A stretch of 5,415 nucleotides of DNA from Bacteroidia bacterium (GTDB lineage Bacteria; Bacteroidota; Bacteroidia; Flavobacteriales; Flavobacteriaceae): contig JAUIJW010000165.1 of assembly GCA_030431085.1 (NCBI GenBank), positions 1-5,415 on the forward strand, given 5' to 3'. Made by a program: the position numbers and the translations under genes. Position 1 is the stretch's first letter; every line of letters starts with the position of its first letter. Under the pieces are notes generated by a model, which ran no database searches, was not told the DNA's origin, and was given only the letters and a program-made list of their open reading frames with translations. Shown one piece after another: positions 1 through 5,415 of this stretch.

Positions 1-651
1 ATCAACACTAGTACATTTAGTCAAGGAAATGCTGGCACTATATCTATTGATGCTCAAGAGCGAATTATAGTTGATGCCGAAGGTGTTTTTAGTGGCATTC
101 TTAACTTTGTTGGTGAGGATGCAGTTGGTGATGGTGGTGTAATTAATATTACAACTACTGACTTATCTCTCCGCAATGCAGCTCAAATTGGAGTTGATAC
201 TCTGGGAGAAGGAAATGCTGGCACTATATTTATTAATGCTCAAGGGCGAATTGATTTTGAAGGAATTCAATCTAATGGTACCCCTGGAGGGTTATCTGCC
301 AGAGTTGGCTCGAATTCAACCCAAAATGCAGGCAATATTGAGGTGGTAACTTCTGAGTTATTTATAGAGAATGGTGCAACTATCAGAGCAGAAAGCTTAG
401 GTTCAGCAGGTGGAGGTAATTTATCAATTTCAGCAGATTTTTTAACATTGAATAATGAATCAAGTATCTTTGCTGTTACTAACGAAGGTAGTGGCGGTAA
501 TGCTGAAATTTTAGTTGAAGAACAAATATTGTTAAAAAACAATAGTAATATTACTGCTGGAAATTTTGGTTTTGCTGATGGAGGAAATGGAATGAGTCAA
601 TATCACAATCCAAATAAAAATCTATCTGCCTGTCTTTTTCACAATCAATAG
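1..651 (+). CDS. Partial filamentous-haemagglutinin-type beta-helix adhesin, cyanobacterial style, chimeric 3' end
   Basis: The frame is open from base 1 with no stop until 649-651, so the true start lies upstream. It encodes short rungs, each opening with a Gly/Asn-rich turn followed by alternating hydrophobic residues: turns begin at about residues 9 (GNAG), 43 (GDGG), 71 (GNAG), 109 (NAGN), 137 (GGGN), 165 (GGNA) and 194 (GGNG), spaced 28-38 residues. This is the pattern of right-handed beta-helix exoproteins of the haemagglutinin/two-partner secretion type, often found in very large paralogous sets in filamentous cyanobacteria. Such proteins are secreted through a TpsB/Omp85-like partner and act at the cell surface; neither the N-terminal secretion domain nor the C-terminus is present here. 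The pattern stops after residue 197. The last ~19 residues (MSQYHNPN onward) are antisense to the neighbouring lipoprotein gene and are not believable as adhesin, so the genuine part is about 1-591. Family call fairly sure; organism assignment is inference from repeat style. Confidence 0.75.
   Translation: MNTSTFSQGNAGTISIDAQERIIVDAEGVFSGILNFVGEDAVGDGGVINITTTDLSLRNAAQIGVDTLGEGNAGTIFINAQGRIDFEGIQSNGTPGGLSARVGSNSTQNAGNIEVVTSELFIENGATIRAESLGSAGGGNLSISADFLTLNNESSIFAVTNEGSGGNAEILVEEQILLKNNSNITAGNFGFADGGNGMSQYHNPNKNLSACLFHNQ
25..66 (+). repeat. Direct repeat copy 1 within adhesin fragment
   Basis: A 42-base unit encoding GNAGTISIDAQERI. It recurs exactly 186 bases (62 codons) downstream with three mismatches. 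It codes for one beta-helix rung, and its high nucleotide identity points to recent duplication inside the adhesin gene. Confidence 0.8.
211..252 (+). repeat. Direct repeat copy 2 within adhesin fragment
   Basis: Second copy of the unit at 25-66, encoding GNAGTIFINAQGRI. The three differences (C to T, G to A, A to G) change Ser to Phe, Asp to Asn and Glu to Gly. Sequence flanking the two copies is much less alike. Confidence 0.8.
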
Positions 652-754
652 CAACTGCTGTAGTAGGTGTATTTATTAAATCTATTCTTTGTATTTCTTG
701 TTGGCAAGAGATTAAAAGCAAAAAGAAACAGCTTAATATGAAAACTCTTACCAT
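551..754 (-). CDS. Small lipoprotein, N-terminal part only, truncated at the junction
   Basis: The first 17 residues are a lipoprotein signal: a basic Arg at 3, the hydrophobic stretch FILSCFFLLL, then lipobox LISC with the lipidated Cys at residue 17. The mature part (QQEIQRIDLINTP, then several Asp/Cys-containing segments to about residue 54) matches no family I recognise. The open frame runs to 67 codons, but the final ~13 residues (FHFLHQQNQNFQQ) are read from the complement of the adhesin and are not native. The gene should therefore be read as truncated at about 593. Its ATG overlaps the stop of the hydrolase gene as TAATG, so it is the next gene of the same leftward operon and probably translationally coupled. 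Export and lipidation are well supported; function is unknown. Confidence 0.55.
   Translation of the reverse strand: MVRVFILSCFFLLLISCQQEIQRIDLINTPTTAVAIDCEKDRQIDFYLDCDIDSFHFLHQQNQNFQQ
586..600. other. Probable chimeric junction between two genomes
   Basis: To the left, the plus-strand frame follows a regular haemagglutinin rung pattern up to ADGGNG (ending at 591), where a further GN or GD turn would be expected. To the right, the minus strand is a coherent flavobacterial-type operon whose last gene, a lipoprotein, loses its plausible sequence at about 593. Both genes are broken at the same point with no transposase, integrase, tRNA or inverted repeat nearby. By eye, G+C falls from about 38% to about 30% across it. 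The exact base is uncertain by roughly ten bases. Confidence 0.7.
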
Positions 755-756
755 TA
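752..756 (-). other. TAATG stop-start overlap, hydrolase to small lipoprotein
   Basis: Read on the minus strand, the TAA ending the hydrolase and the ATG of the small lipoprotein share one A. This arrangement usually signals co-transcription and reinitiation by the same ribosome. It supports the small lipoprotein being a real gene despite its truncation. Confidence 0.7.
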
Positions 757-1713
757 AAGATTAGATTTTATAAAATTAACAATTGAGTCAGCCAATTTGG
801 GCATATTTTTTAAATCCGGATTGGTATATGTTTTAATATTTTCTTCTCTATCAACTGGAGCTTCTTTAAACACATGGTTCATACCCTTAACAATAACCAT
901 CTCTGATTTTGGATTAGCAGCATGCAATGCCTCTGCATTATCAATTGGTACTTGAATGTCTGTAGTACCATTTACAATTAAAATAGGAGCGTTTACCTCT
1001 TTAATCAATTCTTTAGGGTTTAGTTTTACCCAAGAAGTCATGTAGTTTTGTATAGAAGGTCTGAAAAGTGAGATTAAATTAGGGTCAACCTTTTCTATTT
1101 TTTCATCATTCTTTAACTTCTCAAAAATGATTTTAGCATTGTTTTGAATAGAATCTGGTAGTGTTTTTAGCTGCTTCATGATTACTTCATCTATAGGATA
1201 ACCTGCACCAGCAAGCGATACGTAACCTAAAACATTTAACTCCTTTTCTAATTCTTTAGTAGCAGCCATACCAACCAAAGACCCCTCGCTATGCCCTATT
1301 ATTACTAATTTTTTAAACCTCCTATCATTTAAAATTTTGTAACCCCAATTTATAATGTCATCAATATACACATCAAAAGTCAACTCGTTTTCTGATTTCA
1401 TAGCAGACAAACTTTTACCAACACCTCTTTTGTCTATTCTTAAAGAAGCAATACCTTGTTTGGCTAAATCTTCGGCTAAGTATTTTAACGAATTATTTTT
1501 GCCCATACCCGCACTGTTTCCATCTCTATCGGTTGGACCAGAACCAGGAATAATTAAAGCAACAACTCCTAAATTAGAATCAGGACAAAGTATAGTACCA
1601 TAAAGATTGGCTGGTTTTGTATAAAGCTCAATTTCTTCTTCAACTGTATTTTGAGCATAGCTTAGTAACGATAAGCAAATTGTAAAAATTAAAATGAAGT
1701 AACTTTTTTTCAT
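754..1713 (-). CDS. Exported alpha/beta hydrolase (serine hydrolase)
   Basis: A 319-residue protein with a signal peptide (KK at 2-3, hydrophobic core 5-18, probable cleavage SYA-Q after residue 20), so it acts in the periplasm or outside. The alpha/beta-hydrolase fold shows clearly: strand VALIIPGSGPTDRDGN (51-66) with the oxyanion-loop PGSG, a RIDKRGVGKS segment (92-101), nucleophile elbow GHSEG (140-144) with Ser142, acid Asp252 after strand APILIVNGTTD, and His280 in GMNHVFK. All triad residues are present. A helical cap lies at about 173-240. It resembles Hydrolase_4/S33-like exported hydrolases of Bacteroidota, which act on esters or amides; the substrate cannot be read from sequence. 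It starts 9 bases after the sugar-transferase stop, in an AT-only gap (AATTTTAAT) before ATGAAAAAAAG, so co-transcription is likely. A role in editing or deacylating an envelope glycan is possible from context only. Confidence 0.88.
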   Translation of the reverse strand: MKKSYFILIFTICLSLLSYAQNTVEEEIELYTKPANLYGTILCPDSNLGVVALIIPGSGPTDRDGNSAGMGKNNSLKYLAEDLAKQGIASLRIDKRGVGKSLSAMKSENELTFDVYIDDIINWGYKILNDRRFKKLVIIGHSEGSLVGMAATKELEKELNVLGYVSLAGAGYPIDEVIMKQLKTLPDSIQNNAKIIFEKLKNDEKIEKVDPNLISLFRPSIQNYMTSWVKLNPKELIKEVNAPILIVNGTTDIQVPIDNAEALHAANPKSEMVIVKGMNHVFKEAPVDREENIKTYTNPDLKNMPKLADSIVNFIKSNL

Positions 1714-1722
1714 ATTAAAATT

Positions 1723-3138
1723 TTATTTACCACTGCCTTTAACAACAATCATTATGGTATAAATAAGAATCTTAAAATCTACCAATAACGACATGTTTTC
1801 GATATAAATGATATCAAATTTTAATCGTTCTACCATTTGATCTACACTTTCTGCATAACCATACTTTACTTGTCCCCAAGAAGTAATTCCTGGCCTAACC
1901 TTTAGTAAATGATTATAATGCGGAGCTGTTTCAACAATTTTATCTATAAAAAACTGGCGTTCTGGTCGAGGCCCCACCAAACTCATATCTCCAATTAAAA
2001 CATTGTAAAATTGAGGCATCTCATCTAACCTTACTTTACGCATAAATTTACCAAAAGGAGTAATTCTGTTGTCATGTGTGCTTGATAATGCCGGACCATC
2101 TTTTTCAGCATCAGTTCTCATAGACCTGAACTTGTATATCGTAAATGGTTTACCATGTATGCCAATTCGTTCTTGAGAGAAAAAAGCTGGCCCCTTAGAG
2201 GTTGTTACAACTAGCAAAGCCGTTATAATGTAAAATGGTAGAAATAAAATCAATACGATAATGGCTGTTAATATATCAATTACTCGTTTTAAAGACTGTT
2301 GCCATGGAGGCATAATATCTTTAGTAATAACGATTAAAGGTGTTCCAAAAATAGAACTCATTTTAACAGATCCTGATAAAATATCATACATATCAGGAAT
2401 AATCTTAATCAAAACATCTAAACCTTCTAATTGATTAATGATGGTTCCTAAACTATTATGTTCTGATGATTCTACTGCAATGATTACTTCTTCAATATCA
2501 TTATCTTCAATCGTTTTTCGAAGTCCTACACAGTTCCCCAAATGTGGTAAATACTCTTCTAACAAATAAATATCATCTTTAACTACATGGGTAAAGCCAA
2601 CCAACTTATTACCCGTTGAATGTTTTTGACCTTCTAATTCTTTATATAATTCAACAGCCTTTTCGTTAGATCCGATAATTAAAGTTTTAAAACCAATCCT
2701 TCTGTTTTTTATGCATTTTCCAGTGTAGGTTGTTAGGATTAAACGGAATAATTCAGTAAAAACAAAATGCAAACCAAACAGCGTAAAATATGATTTATAG
2801 TACTGTTTGTATGATGCAACTTCATCGTCAAGTAAGAGCACAAAAAATAATATAAGTGTACCTATAAATGAAATTAATAGGGTTTGCCCAAATTCTTTAA
2901 GTCTGGACTTTCTGTAAATGTTTTTGTAGGTACCAACAGTAAAATAAAGGACAATCCAATATACAGGAATAATAATTAATGCGTAATAAAAGTTATCATC
3001 GAACTCTATTGGAATATCATAGCCAAACTTTAAAGGTTCAATGTATTTTTTTCTGAAGAGAAAAAAAAGCGTCCAAGCGATTGAAGCTGAAGCTACATCT
3101 AATAGAATATACTTAAAAACCTGTAGTTTTTTATTCAT
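1723..3138 (-). CDS. Polyprenyl-phosphate sugar-1-phosphate transferase (exopolysaccharide initiator, large PGT/WbaP type)
   Basis: Transfers a sugar-1-phosphate from a nucleotide sugar to undecaprenyl phosphate, the first committed step of a capsule, O-antigen, exopolysaccharide or glycoprotein glycan. At 471 residues it has the full large-PGT layout: four N-terminal membrane segments (about 9-28, 50-69, 84-104, 117-137), a Rossmann-like CoA_binding_3 domain (about 148-275, with LIIGSNEKA at 153-161), a hydrophobic re-entrant helix (285-311), and the C-terminal bacterial sugar transferase domain. Family motifs include KRVIDI (284-289), SQERIGIHGKPF (321-332), YKFRSM (335-340), LDEMPQ (371-376) carrying the Asp372-Glu373 catalytic pair known from this family, GDMSLVGPRPE (383-393) and RPGITSWGQVKYGYA (415-429). 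No expected motif is missing. The sugar is not predictable; Glc, Gal or an amino sugar are all possible. Its ATG overlaps the upstream lipoprotein stop (TAATG) and the hydrolase follows after 9 bases. It carries an A8/T8 run at 3061-3068. Confidence 0.95.
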   Translation of the reverse strand: MNKKLQVFKYILLDVASASIAWTLFFLFRKKYIEPLKFGYDIPIEFDDNFYYALIIIPVYWIVLYFTVGTYKNIYRKSRLKEFGQTLLISFIGTLILFFVLLLDDEVASYKQYYKSYFTLFGLHFVFTELFRLILTTYTGKCIKNRRIGFKTLIIGSNEKAVELYKELEGQKHSTGNKLVGFTHVVKDDIYLLEEYLPHLGNCVGLRKTIEDNDIEEVIIAVESSEHNSLGTIINQLEGLDVLIKIIPDMYDILSGSVKMSSIFGTPLIVITKDIMPPWQQSLKRVIDILTAIIVLILFLPFYIITALLVVTTSKGPAFFSQERIGIHGKPFTIYKFRSMRTDAEKDGPALSSTHDNRITPFGKFMRKVRLDEMPQFYNVLIGDMSLVGPRPERQFFIDKIVETAPHYNHLLKVRPGITSWGQVKYGYAESVDQMVERLKFDIIYIENMSLLVDFKILIYTIMIVVKGSGK

Positions 3139-3140
3139 TA
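3136..3140 (-). other. TAATG stop-start overlap, lipoprotein to sugar transferase
   Basis: On the minus strand the lipoprotein TAA and the transferase ATG share one A. Translation of the transferase is therefore probably coupled to that of the lipoprotein, tying expression of the glycan initiator to this otherwise unknown protein. Confidence 0.75.
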
Positions 3141-4001
3141 GTAATGTAGCAGTTTTATATTATCAATAAAAATATTTGGGTTAGAAGTTAAAAAAGGATT
3201 GCTAGAGGTTGCTTGTATTCCAAAAAATACCTTCACTGCTGTTGCAGATTGCTTAGCAGAAATAACATCGGTTAAATTAACATATATCTTTTTCCATTCA
3301 TCAGTAGTGTTTAAAGTAACTACACCATACTGCTCATTATCATGATATACACCAATTAACAAAGGTTCATTAGTTTTAAAGTCCATCTCCAAGTACACAG
3401 GCGATAAACTCCTTGGTATATCATTATATGCTATTGAGGTAGCTTCAAAAAAATTCATATTGGCATCTAAAAATACCTCACCTGAATTCAAACCTGTACT
3501 AACACTATTGTTTTGTTTAAATACTATTGTATCACTAGCTGCATGATATAAAAAAGATAAACTAGCATTTTCAAAATCTTCCATCCATTTAAATTGAACT
3601 CCAGAATTATAGGTTACAGTTGGTGTTAGTGTAATACTTTCACCCGGAACCAGATTTACATTTTCTTGATAAGGATCAAACATCAAGTATCTTTTCCTGA
3701 AAGTAGACACCCCATTGTCTTTTATTCCAGCAAAAACTTTAACCGAAACATTGCCTTCTACTAAAACTGGAAAAGTAGCCGGGAGCTCATAAACCCCCAT
3801 TAAATTATCATTTACAAAAACCCAAGCATCAGTTATATTCTCGGTGGCTGCTCCCTGTGTTGATTGATTAGTTGTTAAGGATATATCATTAATAGTGATA
3901 TAAGTAGGAACAGTTGCTTCATACTTTTCCTTAGAACAAGTACAAAAAACAATCCCAATTAAGAGTAATAAAATGTAATTTTTAATGTTGTGCAATTGCA
4001 T
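3138..4001 (-). CDS. Lipoprotein of unknown family with two probable beta domains
   Basis: A 287-residue protein with a hydrophobic signal (NYILLLLIGIVF, 8-19) and a Bacteroidota-style lipobox ending CTC-S; Cys22 is the likeliest lipidated residue (Cys20 is the alternative), followed by SKEKYE. Residues about 32-132 are rich in beta strands: WVFVNDNLMGVYELP (60-74), then VEGNVSVKVFAGIKDNG, resembling PEGA-like or Ig-like folds. Residues about 139-287 look like a jelly-roll: GEVFLDAN (174-181), PVYLEMDFKTNEPLLIGVY (201-219), TDEWKKIYVNLTDV (233-246), ending NIFIDNIKLLHY, a closing strand often seen in carbohydrate-binding-like modules. No catalytic motif is visible. It is the first gene of the glycan operon, overlapping the transferase by TAATG. 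Immediately 5' of its ATG lies a hairpin with a U-tract, so it leaves no room for a ribosome-binding site outside the stem. Export and anchoring are well supported; glycan binding or export assistance is inference. Confidence 0.85.
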   Translation of the reverse strand: MQLHNIKNYILLLLIGIVFCTCSKEKYEATVPTYITINDISLTTNQSTQGAATENITDAWVFVNDNLMGVYELPATFPVLVEGNVSVKVFAGIKDNGVSTFRKRYLMFDPYQENVNLVPGESITLTPTVTYNSGVQFKWMEDFENASLSFLYHAASDTIVFKQNNSVSTGLNSGEVFLDANMNFFEATSIAYNDIPRSLSPVYLEMDFKTNEPLLIGVYHDNEQYGVVTLNTTDEWKKIYVNLTDVISAKQSATAVKVFFGIQATSSNPFLTSNPNIFIDNIKLLHY

Positions 4002-4030
4002 AAAAATCTTCCCGTGTAACGGGACTTTTT
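4002..4030 (-). terminator. Hairpin with U-tract directly against the lipoprotein AUG (terminator or leader attenuator)
   Basis: On the minus strand the transcript reads AAAAA-G-TCCCG-TTACA-CGGGA-AGA-TTTTT, then AUG. The core stem is TCCCG/CGGGA (4020-4024 with 4010-4014) with loop TTACA, extended across a small asymmetric internal loop by A5/T5 pairing (4026-4030 with 4002-4006). It lies 21 bases after the oxidoreductase stop, so it can serve as an intrinsic terminator for that gene. The flanking A and T runs would let it work on both strands. The U-tract ends at the lipoprotein start codon, which is unusual for a simple terminator. The core is short at five base pairs, so termination may be partial. 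Confidence 0.6.
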
Positions 4031-4043
4031 AAAAATTATTGTG

Positions 4044-4051
4044 CAAATGTA
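4044..4051 (-). promoter_or_regulatory. Candidate -7 promoter element TACATTTG for the lipoprotein/glycan operon
   Basis: The minus strand reads TACATTTG, an exact match to the Bacteroidota primary-sigma -7 consensus TAnnTTTG. Transcription would begin near 4037 and give a leader of about 36 bases containing the whole hairpin. I see no good TTG at the expected -33 distance, so this rests on one box. Confidence 0.4.
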
Positions 4052-4990
4052 TTAATCTTCGATTAAGGAGGTGGTTTTTTTAATTTTTTCTGCAATTTGA
4101 TAAGCTGCATCTAGCATTATACTACCATCTAAAATTCCGACCTGAGGGGTTGTATCATTAATAATTGATTGAGCAAACTCTTCTAACTCTGTTTTTATTG
4201 GATTTTGCTTTTCAATGGCTAATTTTTTAGAACAAATTTCTGTTTTACCATTTCTTTTTAGAGCATAGAGATTGGTTTCTTGTTTTAAATAATCTATAAC
4301 TATATGAGCATCTTTCTGATAAAATTTAGATATTCTTTCGCTTTTTAAAGATACTCGGCTGGCAGTTAAATTTGCAATACAGCCATTATCAAACTCTACC
4401 ATAGCATGAACAATGTCTGGTGTATTTCCAATAACTTCTACCCCACTAGCTGTAATTTTTTTTATGTTAGAATTAACTATACTCAGTATAATATCTAAAT
4501 CATGACTCATTAAATCCATTACCACTGGAATGTTTGCTTTTTCTGCATCAAACTCAATCATTCTATGAGTTTCTATAAACATAGGATTATCTATATGTTG
4601 AAGTGCTGCTTTAAATGCTGGGTTAAATCTTTCTACATGACCTACTTGAACTTTAACATTGGCTTCTTCAGCTAACTCCAATAATTGCTTAGCTTCTTCA
4701 ACAGTATTAGTTACTGGCTTTTCAATAAAAACATGTTTACTATGCTTAATAGCTTTTACTGCATAATCAAAATGAGAAATTGTTGGTTTAACAATATCCA
4801 CCACATCAACACTAGCTATTAATTCATCTGCATCATCAAATGATTGAATGCCTAACTTTTCAGAAACTTCTTTCTTGAACTCATCATTAGTATCATAAAA
4901 CCCTACTAATTCAAATTCCTTTATTTCCTTCAATAAAGAAATATGCTTCATACCCAAAAGGCCTGCTCCTATTACTCCAATTCTTAACAT
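4052..4990 (-). CDS. Gfo/Idh/MocA family NAD(P)-dependent oxidoreductase
   Basis: A 312-residue soluble oxidoreductase, typical length for the family. The N-terminal Rossmann domain opens with MLRIGVIGAGLLG (dinucleotide motif G8-A-G10-L-L-G13), and Asp33 after the second strand could contact the cofactor ribose. EKP (90-92) carries the conserved Lys91, followed by VQVGHVERFNP (114-124) and DLMSHDLD (159-166) with the catalytic-type His163. The C-terminal alpha/beta domain follows. Members oxidise or isomerise sugars and nucleotide sugars; the GHVERFNP and SHDLD pattern recalls UDP-N-acetylglucosamine 3-dehydrogenases such as GnnA, but this is not decisive. I place the start at 4990, not at an in-frame ATG at 5032. 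The longer form would add 14 residues ahead of the nucleotide-binding strand, and an exact TAnnTTTG box (5008-5015) lies inside that stretch. The hairpin at 4002-4030 follows 21 bases after the stop. It is divergent from pcm. Confidence 0.9.
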   Translation of the reverse strand: MLRIGVIGAGLLGMKHISLLKEIKEFELVGFYDTNDEFKKEVSEKLGIQSFDDADELIASVDVVDIVKPTISHFDYAVKAIKHSKHVFIEKPVTNTVEEAKQLLELAEEANVKVQVGHVERFNPAFKAALQHIDNPMFIETHRMIEFDAEKANIPVVMDLMSHDLDIILSIVNSNIKKITASGVEVIGNTPDIVHAMVEFDNGCIANLTASRVSLKSERISKFYQKDAHIVIDYLKQETNLYALKRNGKTEICSKKLAIEKQNPIKTELEEFAQSIINDTTPQVGILDGSIMLDAAYQIAEKIKKTTSLIED

Positions 4991-5007
4991 AAATAAGTTA
5001 GATGAAG

Positions 5008-5015
5008 CAAAAATA
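5008..5015 (-). promoter_or_regulatory. Candidate -7 promoter element TATTTTTG for the oxidoreductase
   Basis: The minus strand reads TATTTTTG, an exact match to TAnnTTTG. It would start transcription near 5001, leaving about ten leader bases before the ATG at 4988-4990. TTG triplets upstream lie 14 or 27 bases away, neither the usual spacing of about 19-21, so the -33 element is unresolved. Confidence 0.35.
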
Positions 5016-5142
5016 AAGCATAGATTACGCAAGTATTGTATGCAATATATTTCTTATTAACAGCTCATCTTTAATAATAAGCTAATATAAATAGTAAAAA
5101 ATATGGTGCTTTGTTACTTATTTTGCTAACCAATTAATTGAA

Positions 5143-5415
5143 ATGACAGATACATATAGACATAAAGGGTTAAGAAAGCAACTAGCTGATATATTAAGAG
5201 AAAAAGGAATAAAAGACCCTGAGGTTTTAAAGGCTATAGAAACAGTTCCTCGTCATTTATTTATTCCAGATAATGCGCTTCATAAATTTGCTTACGAAGA
5301 CAAACCTTTTCCTATAGGCTCCAAACAAACCATTTCTCAACCCTATACTGTAGCGTTTCAAACGGAAACATTAGCTATAAAAAAAAGAGAAAAAGTATTA
5401 GAAATAGGTACTGGT
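5143..5415 (+). CDS. pcm: Protein-L-isoaspartate O-methyltransferase, N-terminal 91 residues
   Basis: Repairs age-damaged proteins by S-adenosylmethionine-dependent methylation of L-isoaspartyl residues; cytoplasmic. The frame opens at ATG 5143 and stays open to the window end, so it is cut at roughly two fifths of the usual length of about 210-220 residues. Visible family motifs are VPRHLFIP (35-42), FPIGSKQTISQPYTVA (56-71), which forms the substrate-binding region of this family, and VLEIGTG (85-91), the first SAM-binding motif, at which the window ends. The upstream bases CAATTAATTGAA are AT-rich with no Shine-Dalgarno sequence, as usual in Bacteroidota. It is transcribed divergently from the oxidoreductase across 152 bases that I find otherwise empty apart from the -7 box on the other strand and a weak bulged AT-rich inverted repeat at about 5056-5086. 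No functional tie to the glycan genes is evident. Confidence 0.93.
   Translation, partial: MTDTYRHKGLRKQLADILREKGIKDPEVLKAIETVPRHLFIPDNALHKFAYEDKPFPIGSKQTISQPYTVAFQTETLAIKKREKVLEIGTG

Noticed and set aside
267..542. Open minus-strand frame of 91 codons opposite the adhesin
   Set aside because: It is the complement of the regular beta-helix coding pattern, has no recognisable domain, signal or context, and ends within the repeat protein.
343..651. Reading the adhesin as a short complete gene from ATG 343
   Set aside because: The same frame is open back to base 1 with the same rung pattern, so ATG 343 is an internal methionine codon (or is misread as a start) and the gene is partial.
752..756. 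Frameshift or fusion between hydrolase and small lipoprotein
   Set aside because: The hydrolase has its full triad and a natural C-terminal helix before TAA, and the lipoprotein begins with its own signal peptide, so the overlap is an ordinary stop-start junction.
1355..1603. Open plus-strand frame of 82 codons
   Set aside because: It lies entirely antisense inside the well-supported hydrolase gene and shows no family motif.
5046..5053. TATATTTC as a -7 box for pcm
   Set aside because: One mismatch to TAnnTTTG, no properly spaced TTG upstream, and about 90 bases from the ATG in very AT-rich DNA where such matches are expected by chance.
1..5415. CRISPR array, tRNA, rRNA, insertion sequence, att site or defence system
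   Set aside because: I saw no spaced short palindromic repeats, no cloverleaf or rRNA motifs, no transposase or integrase, and no terminal inverted repeats on either strand.

Overview
The window looks like two unrelated genomes joined near position 590. Positions 1 to about 590 hold an internal piece of a repetitive beta-helix adhesin of the filamentous-haemagglutinin (two-partner secretion) type, in the style common in filamentous cyanobacteria (GNAG-T-ISI-DAQ / GDGG-ITI-TTDLSL rungs). It has no start inside the window and stops abruptly just after a glycine-rich turn. Everything from about 590 to 5415 looks like a Bacteroidota, probably Flavobacteriia, chromosome: AT-rich, with no clear Shine-Dalgarno sequences, TAnnTTTG-type -7 promoter elements, lipoproteins, TAATG gene overlaps and flavobacterial-type proteins. 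By eye the G+C content falls from about 38% on the left to about 25-33% on the right. A chimeric contig or misassembly is the simplest explanation; recent lateral insertion is the alternative.

Layout, left to right. (1) 1-651 +: adhesin fragment whose last ~20 codons are antisense to the next gene. (2) 551-754 -: start of a small lipoprotein gene, cut by the junction. (3) 754-1713 -: exported alpha/beta hydrolase with a complete Ser-Asp-His triad. (4) 1723-3138 -: large polyprenyl-phosphate sugar-1-phosphate transferase that initiates envelope or exopolysaccharide glycans. (5) 3138-4001 -: lipoprotein of unknown family that appears to have two beta domains. (6) 4002-4051: a hairpin directly against the lipoprotein AUG and an upstream TACATTTG -7 element. 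(7) 4052-4990 -: Gfo/Idh/MocA NAD(P)-dependent oxidoreductase. (8) 4991-5142: short divergent intergenic region with a perfect TAnnTTTG element for the oxidoreductase. (9) 5143-5415 +: N-terminal part of protein-L-isoaspartate O-methyltransferase (pcm), cut by the window edge.

The leftward genes lipoprotein > sugar transferase > hydrolase > small lipoprotein are packed tightly (TAATG overlap, 9-nt gap, TAATG overlap) and form one likely operon. The transferase would load the first sugar phosphate onto undecaprenyl phosphate at the inner membrane. The lipoproteins and the exported hydrolase would act outside it. The oxidoreductase may contribute sugar modification, but a hairpin separates it from the operon and its link is weaker. 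The best candidates for something undescribed are the unknown lipoprotein coupled to the transferase and the hairpin leader in front of them.
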